Below are positions 6,083 through 8,634 of a stretch of 8,634 nucleotides of DNA, one piece after another (the first letter of the stretch is position 1; each line of letters begins with the position of its first letter). Under the pieces are notes generated by a model that saw only the letters and a list, made by a program, of their open reading frames with translations, ran no database searches and was not told the DNA's origin. Both the position numbers and the translations under genes were made by a program. The DNA lies in assembly GCA_043775925.1 (NCBI GenBank), contig JAYVRW010000028.1, positions 1 through 8,634 of the forward strand, given 5' to 3'. The stretch is from JAFDVL01 sp043775925. GTDB taxonomy: Bacteria; Acidobacteriota; Blastocatellia; RBC074.

Positions 6083-7061
6083 GATAATTCAGGTCAAGCG
6101 GGCTGGTGACTCCTTTGCCGCCCTTATTCAAAACGTGAGTATAAATCATTGTGGTTGAGACATCATCGTGTCCTAACAATTCCTGAACGGTGCGAATATC
6201 AGACCCTGTTTCCAGCAGGTGCGTGGCAAAACTATGCCGGAAGGTATGGCAACTTCCTTTTTTATGAATATTGGTTTTGTTGAGCGCTTCCTTGACAGCT
6301 TTTTGTAAAACGGAAGCGCCTAAGTGATGCCGCTGCTCGATGCCGGAACGTGGATCAGTGGATCGTTTCGGTGCCGGAAAAACGTATTGCCATTTCCATT
6401 CGGTGACTGCGTTCGGATATTTTTGCTCAAGCGCGTAAGGTAAATTAACGCGTCCGAAGCCTTCATTCAAATCATTAAGATGCGCTTGTCTGACGACAGC
6501 TAGATGCAGGCTGAGCGGTGCTTTCAGGCTGAGCGGGAGCATCGTCACACGGTCTTTTTTTCCTTTGCCTTCGCGGACAATAATTTCGTTGCGAGCAAAA
6601 TCAACATCCTTAACACGCAGCCGAAGAAGCTCGCTAATGCGCAGCCCTGTACCGTACAACAAACTTGCCATTAATAATTTTGTCCCTTCTAAATGAGACA
6701 ATACTTCACGTACTTCGTGCGGCGTAAAGACAACGGGAATGCGGGGATTATTTTTAGCCGGATATAAGTCGCCAACAGGCGGAAGTTCGATGAGCAGGAC
6801 TTCGCGGTAAAGAAACAGGATGGCATGGAGTGCGACGTTTTGTGTGCTGGAGGAAACATTCCGATCAGTCACTAAATGCGCGAGGAAGTCACGAATTTCA
6901 GCGGCTCCCATTTCTCTGGGATGACGTTTTTGATGAAAAATAATGTAGCGCTTGACCCAGTCGGTATAGGTTTGTTCGGTGCGATAGCTCATCCCACGCA
7001 GGCGAATCGTCGTGCGAATTTGATCCAGTAATTTAGGAGGCTGAACGGGGGATTCAGGCAT
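6072..7061 (-). CDS. intI: Integron integrase IntI (tyrosine recombinase)
   Basis: A 329-residue tyrosine recombinase that inserts and excises gene cassettes at attI and attC sites. From the ATG at 7061 it shows the N-terminal core-binding domain (PPKLLDQIRTTIRLRGMSYRTEQTYTDWV begins at residue 8 of this stretch; quoted in parts: LLDQIRTTIR, YRTEQTYTDWV) and catalytic residues Arg141 (GTGLRISE), His272 and Arg275 (HTFRHSFATHL), His298 (LLGHDDVSTT) and Tyr307 (MIYTHV). Offsets between them match IntI1. The integron-specific insertion is present at about 201-240 (GFGRVNLPYALEQKYP through FPAPKRSTDPRSG), which separates it from XerC/D. The frame stays open up to 7145, but ATG 7061 gives the usual IntI N-terminus (MPESPVQPPK) and leaves the promoters outside. 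It is transcribed away from the cassettes, as usual. No frameshift or missing catalytic residue is seen, so it looks functional. Confidence 0.96.
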   Translation of the reverse strand: MPESPVQPPKLLDQIRTTIRLRGMSYRTEQTYTDWVKRYIIFHQKRHPREMGAAEIRDFLAHLVTDRNVSSSTQNVALHAILFLYREVLLIELPPVGDLYPAKNNPRIPVVFTPHEVREVLSHLEGTKLLMASLLYGTGLRISELLRLRVKDVDFARNEIIVREGKGKKDRVTMLPLSLKAPLSLHLAVVRQAHLNDLNEGFGRVNLPYALEQKYPNAVTEWKWQYVFPAPKRSTDPRSGIEQRHHLGASVLQKAVKEALNKTNIHKKGSCHTFRHSFATHLLETGSDIRTVQELLGHDDVSTTMIYTHVLNKGGKGVTSPLDLNYHAQ

Positions 7062-7104
7062 AACTAAACGGGTGAAAATTTTGGTTAGTAACGTGACATT
7101 TTTA

Positions 7105-7133
7105 TTGCCGAAAAAAGAGAGGAGTATTATACT
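7105..7133 (+). promoter_or_regulatory. Candidate plus-strand promoter, possible Pc
   Basis: TTGCCG (7105-7110) and TATACT (7128-7133) are separated by exactly 17 bases, a good sigma-70-like pair (4 of 6 and 5 of 6 consensus bases). It points at the 7193 gene and, beyond it, the cassettes, so it could serve as the integron's cassette promoter. Confidence 0.55.
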
Positions 7134-7153
7134 CAAGGCTGCCATCCAGTAAA
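7126..7153 (-). promoter_or_regulatory. Candidate intI promoter overlapping the plus-strand one
   Basis: On the minus strand a perfect TATAAT (7131-7126) lies 16 bases from TTTACT (7153-7148), about 65 bases before the intI start. Its -10 overlaps the opposite promoter's -10 inside the palindrome GAGTAT-T-ATACTC at 7123-7135 (boundaries to within a base). Only one promoter could be occupied at a time, and a dimeric regulator could bind the palindrome. No CTGT-N8-ACAG LexA box is visible. Confidence 0.5.
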
Positions 7154-7192
7154 GCCGAATTAAGTTAGCCCAACAGTTGCGTCATCACGTAG

Positions 7193-7573
7193 ATGAGTAA
7201 AAAGTTAAAACCTGGTCAGCCCGGAACAAAACGTTTAGTCAGGCAATATGGCGAGCAATTATTGTGTGTCAGGTATCGTTACGATGCTGTCCGGCATAAG
7301 CGTTTCAAAACTGTGGAGCTAATTATTGAGGAAGAAGAATGGTTTCCGCCTTCACTCCGAACGCGGCCCGAACAGATGGTCGTAGTGCGTGTGAACAACA
7401 CTGATCTTGCACTGAAGAAGAAACTTTTGGCAAAACGAGGTGTTTGGAATAGCGGCGCTAAAGTTTGGGCGCTACAATATGCAAAAGTTCAGGAGTTGGG
7501 GTTGAAAGATAAAATTGTAGAAATGAAAGTTTCCAATAGTGGAAAGGTGGATGTTTCCACTATTGGAAAGTAG
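7193..7573 (+). CDS. Unrecognised 126-residue protein between intI and first recombination core
   Basis: I do not recognise a named family, though the opening KPGQPGTKRLVRQYGEQLL followed by VRYRYDAVRHKRFKTVELI looks like a conserved hypothetical I have seen in other bacteria (unverified). It is a basic, soluble protein with no signal or membrane segment. An acidic stretch (LIIEEEEWFPP, 43-53) is followed by VVVRVNNTDLALKKKLLAKRGVWN, then SGAKVWALQYAKVQELGL, which reads as a small alpha/beta fold ending near residue 110. The last 14 codons are encoded by the palindromic repeat array, so the native C-terminus may have been replaced. It starts 131 bases from the intI start, divergently, about 60 bases after a good promoter. 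Composition is like the integron platform (45% GC in 7381-7440) and unlike the cassettes, and no attC follows it. It is therefore probably resident rather than cassette-borne. No clear ribosome site is present. Confidence 0.75.
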   Translation: MSKKLKPGQPGTKRLVRQYGEQLLCVRYRYDAVRHKRFKTVELIIEEEEWFPPSLRTRPEQMVVVRVNNTDLALKKKLLAKRGVWNSGAKVWALQYAKVQELGLKDKIVEMKVSNSGKVDVSTIGK

Positions 7574-7609
7574 TTTCTAATAATGGAAATAAGTTTCCAT
7601 TATTGGAAA
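7530..7609. repeat. Array of four 16-bp palindromes (TTTCCAnTAnTGGAAA)
   Basis: Units lie at 7530-7545, 7554-7569, 7574-7589 and 7594-7609, with starts spaced 24, 20 and 20 bases. Unit 2 is the exact reverse complement of unit 1, and unit 4 is the reverse complement of unit 3 with one change. Each unit is also nearly self-palindromic. The array can fold as two adjacent 16-bp hairpins with loops of 8 and 4 bases. Units 1 and 2 are inside the 7193 gene; its TAG stop is the spacer between units 2 and 3. No T run follows, so this is not a standard intrinsic terminator. Confidence 0.9.
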
Positions 7610-7632
7610 TGTGAGTCATCCACATAATTCAT

Positions 7633-7639
7633 GTTAGGC
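7633..7639 (+). other. First GTTRRRY recombination core, candidate attI
   Basis: GTTAGGC fits the integron core consensus GTTRRRY, with the crossover expected after the first G. Everything to its right behaves as cassette DNA (higher GC, attC-bounded), and nothing to its left pairs with it as an attC R'' box, so attI is the simplest reading. It is 572 bases from the intI start, farther than usual. A decayed attC is the alternative. Confidence 0.5.
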
Positions 7640-7676
7640 CTCGCAATTCAGAAATACCAATCAGCACGCATCCGGC

Positions 7677-8057
7677 ATGCAGCGCCAAGTCGCCCAGTCA
7701 CAGAACCAGTTGCTTGAGCGCGCTTCGCGCAGCCGGCTGAGGCCGGAAGTCAGTTTGTTGGGCACGCCGAGTACGGCGTGCTTGAGATGGCCAGGATTGT
7801 TGAACACACACCAGCGCCTCGGACAGAACGTTTCGATGTTGGGGTGCTTGAGGATGAACGTGATTGCTGCGCGAGAAACACAAATTGCGCGTAAGCAGCT
7901 GCCGCTCCTCCAGACTCCTCCAGACTCCACTGATATCCTGCCTTGGCTGCAGCCGGCTCACGGTGGAGGTGTGGAATCAGGCAGCTCTGCTCATGGTTGC
8001 CTTTGGCAGTCTTTGGTATGTCGGGCGTGCCTTCTTGCTCCCGTCAGCGAGGCCTAA
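7677..8057 (+). CDS. Cassette 1 passenger protein, unrecognised, possibly frameshifted
   Basis: A 126-codon frame that begins 43 bases into the cassette and stops at the TAA inside the attC R'' box GCCTAAC, the usual geometry of a cassette gene. One in three frames would hit that TAA by chance, so this is modest support. I see no known domain; the sequence is Arg/Leu/Ser-rich with SLLGTPSTACLRWPGLL (46-62) and GQNVSMLGCLRMNVIAARE. At codons 77-83 the DNA has the word TCCTCCAGAC twice in tandem (7906-7925). Removing one copy joins the upstream part to another frame that is strongly hydrophobic (ALLMVAFGSLWYVGRAFLL) before running through the attC. The annotated C-terminus may thus be out of frame. 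Open frames also exist on the minus strand across 7661-7961. No ribosome site was seen. Low certainty that this exact product is made. Confidence 0.4.
   Translation: MQRQVAQSQNQLLERASRSRLRPEVSLLGTPSTACLRWPGLLNTHQRLGQNVSMLGCLRMNVIAARETQIARKQLPLLQTPPDSTDILPWLQPAHGGGVESGSSAHGCLWQSLVCRACLLAPVSEA
7905..7928. repeat. 10-bp tandem duplication in cassette 1
   Basis: CTCCTCCAGA is repeated head to tail, about 2.4 copies across 24 bases. Ten is not a multiple of three, so the duplication changes the reading frame of any gene crossing it. Confidence 0.85.
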
Positions 8058-8180
8058 CCATTCGCTCAAGGGGAGCACCAACGGCATGCCACCAGGCCCC
8101 GGCCACAGGTACGGTGTACATTTTCTGTGGCCGGGGCCTGGTGCCATGCCGTTGTCGCCCCCTTAGCTCAAACGTTAGGT
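8052..8180 (+). other. Complete attC recombination site of cassette 1
   Basis: A 129-base attC. R'' is GCCTAAC (8052-8058) and R' is GTTAGGT (8174-8180), fitting RYYYAAC and GTTRRRY and pairing with one wobble. Inside, AAGGGG (8068-8073) of L'' pairs with CCCCTT (8158-8163) of L', with an extra unpaired base in L'', as is typical of attC. The central stem is 8079-8108 against 8125-8154, 29 of 30 paired, with a 16-base loop. Orientation shows the cassette gene reads to the right, away from intI. Confidence 0.95.
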
Positions 8181-8395
8181 GCCAACAATTCGATTCGTGC
8201 GGCCCAGAGGGCCGAGAACTGAAGAGCCACGAGCGGCTGACGCCGCAAATGCGTCGCTCCGGACGCCGTAGCGAGGAACAGCCAGAACCATCGAGCGCAG
8301 AGCGTCGACTGAGCTGTCAACCATGGAAAATGCAGAACGGTGGCGCTTGGTTACCGGCAAAGAATGTGTGGCATCACCACTGAGCAAGAGCTTGC

Positions 8396-8593
8396 ATGCG
8401 GAACAACCAAATACCAAGACGCGCCGAGCAGCTCCTCAAGGCAGCTCGCTCCGTCTACGCCGAGTCACAAGCACAAACACGTAAAGGTCAGTGGTACTTC
8501 ACTCAAAGCCAAAGGCTAGGCCTAGCGCAAGTCTCCAAAGCAAAGCATGGCAGTTCAAGCACAAGCATGCTTTGCCGGAGGGTCGGCGCCTAA
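8396..8593 (+). CDS. Cassette 2 passenger protein, unrecognised, 65 residues
   Basis: A small basic protein (RRAEQLLKAARSVYAESQAQ, then KGQWYFTQSQRLGLAQVSKA) with an amphipathic helical first half and no membrane segment. It stops at the TAA within the next attC R'' box, as cassette genes often do. It starts 221 bases into the cassette, later than usual, and has no clear ribosome site, so an earlier gene or an RNA in the first half is possible. A competing 53-codon frame at 8323-8484 begins with a plausible ATG. I recognise no family. Confidence 0.4.
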   Translation: MRNNQIPRRAEQLLKAARSVYAESQAQTRKGQWYFTQSQRLGLAQVSKAKHGSSSTSMLCRRVGA

Positions 8594-8634
8594 CCCTTCG
8601 CTCAAGTGGAGCGCCAACGGCATGCCACCAGGCC
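8588..8634 (+). other. Left part of attC site of cassette 2
   Basis: GCCTAAC (8588-8594), L'' TTCGCTCAAGTGGAG and the first half of the long stem (CAACGGCATGCCACCAGGCC, 8615-8634) are present; the rest lies beyond the window. It matches 44 of 47 positions of the first attC. Confidence 0.9.

Larger units (their letters stand above)
7634..8174 (+). mobile_element. Integron gene cassette 1
   Basis: A 541-base cassette bounded on the left by the GTTAGGC core at 7633 and on the right by the crossover point of a complete attC (8174/8175). It has one passenger frame running rightward, ending in the attC, as cassette genes usually do. GC is clearly higher than in the integrase region (36 of 60 bases in 7741-7800 against 29 of 60 in 6361-6420). 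It also contains a stable hairpin, GCACGCCG-AGTA-CGGCGTGC (7762-7781), and a 10-bp tandem duplication at 7905-7928. Confidence 0.75.
8175..8634 (+). mobile_element. Integron gene cassette 2, cut by window end
   Basis: It begins at the crossover point of the preceding attC and holds 413 bases before its own attC starts at 8588. GC is high (40 of 60 in 8221-8280). The first 200 bases have no frame I would defend. From 8323 three overlapping short plus-strand frames exist (8323-8484, 53 codons; 8364 onward; 8396-8593), of which only the last ends at the attC. Confidence 0.75.

Noticed and set aside
7062..7145. 28-codon N-terminal extension of the integrase
   Set aside because: It has no counterpart in IntI proteins, overlaps both candidate promoters, and ATG 7061 gives the usual family start.
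7164..7174. GTTAGCC followed by GCCCAAC as an attI or attC core near the intI start
   Set aside because: GTTAGCC breaks the GTTRRRY rule at the sixth base, and the overlapping GCCCAAC has no partner R' at attC distance.
7530..7609. CRISPR array
   Set aside because: The units are only 16 bases, self-palindromic and in alternating orientation, with 4-8 base spacers and no cas genes.
7554..7639. Hairpin array plus GTTAGGC as a complete attC of a first cassette
   Set aside because: No RYYYAAC box able to pair with GTTAGGC lies within the usual 60-150 bases upstream, and L''/L' boxes are not evident.
7661..7961. Minus-strand frames of 87-89 codons in cassette 1
   Set aside because: They run against the cassette direction set by the attC and overlap the plus-strand frame. 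I could not identify a family, so they are mentioned only as alternatives.
7943..8383. 146-codon plus-strand frame spanning cassette 1 and 2
   Set aside because: It crosses a complete attC and the cassette crossover point, so it would join two independent mobile units; GC-rich DNA has few chance stops.

Overview
The window looks like an accessory stretch of the chromosome of a free-living Gram-negative-type bacterium with roughly 45% GC, possibly an acidobacterium of the Blastocatellia kind. That placement is an inference. It rests on the gene mix (PurE next to a long two-domain isocitrate dehydrogenase, a SanA/YdcF protein, an LCAT-like lipase with a signal peptide, an integron) and on several families of short intergenic palindromic repeats that I associate from memory with such genomes. 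No rRNA, tRNA or CRISPR array was seen.

Layout, left to right. Positions 1-192 (minus strand) hold the first 64 codons of purE, cut by the window edge. Positions 326-1750 (minus) hold an NADP-type isocitrate dehydrogenase. A 300-base gap filled with two imperfect inverted repeats follows. Next on the minus strand come a PIN-domain toxin (2054-2497), its small upstream partner and probable antitoxin (2494-2691), which overlaps it by 4 bases, and a SanA/YdcF-type membrane protein (2756-3406). Divergent from these is an LCAT/lipase-like gene on the plus strand (3568-5058). A perfect 28-bp inverted repeat sits on its 5' end, and the right arm of that repeat encodes the start of its signal peptide.

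Between the convergent lipase and lipocalin-like genes lies a mosaic palindrome of about 530 bp (5115-5644) built of many small hairpins. Its two arms are mirror copies. At two hairpins the stems differ between arms yet stay paired, one of them by three clean compensatory changes.

The right third is an integron. The integrase intI (6072-7061, minus) is transcribed away from a cassette array that runs to the right. Overlapping divergent promoters share a 13-bp palindrome around 7124-7136. An unrecognised 126-residue gene (7193-7573) of host-like composition lies between intI and the first recombination core, and its last codons run into an array of four 16-bp palindromes. The first clear GTTAGGC core is at 7633-7639. 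Cassette 1 follows, ending in a complete 129-bp attC (8052-8180), and then most of cassette 2, whose attC (8588 onward) is cut by the window end. The two attC sites match at 44 of 47 compared positions. Cassette DNA is clearly richer in GC than the platform, which fits capture of foreign cassettes by a resident integron. Both cassette proteins are unrecognised; the cassette 1 frame may be broken by a 10-bp tandem duplication.
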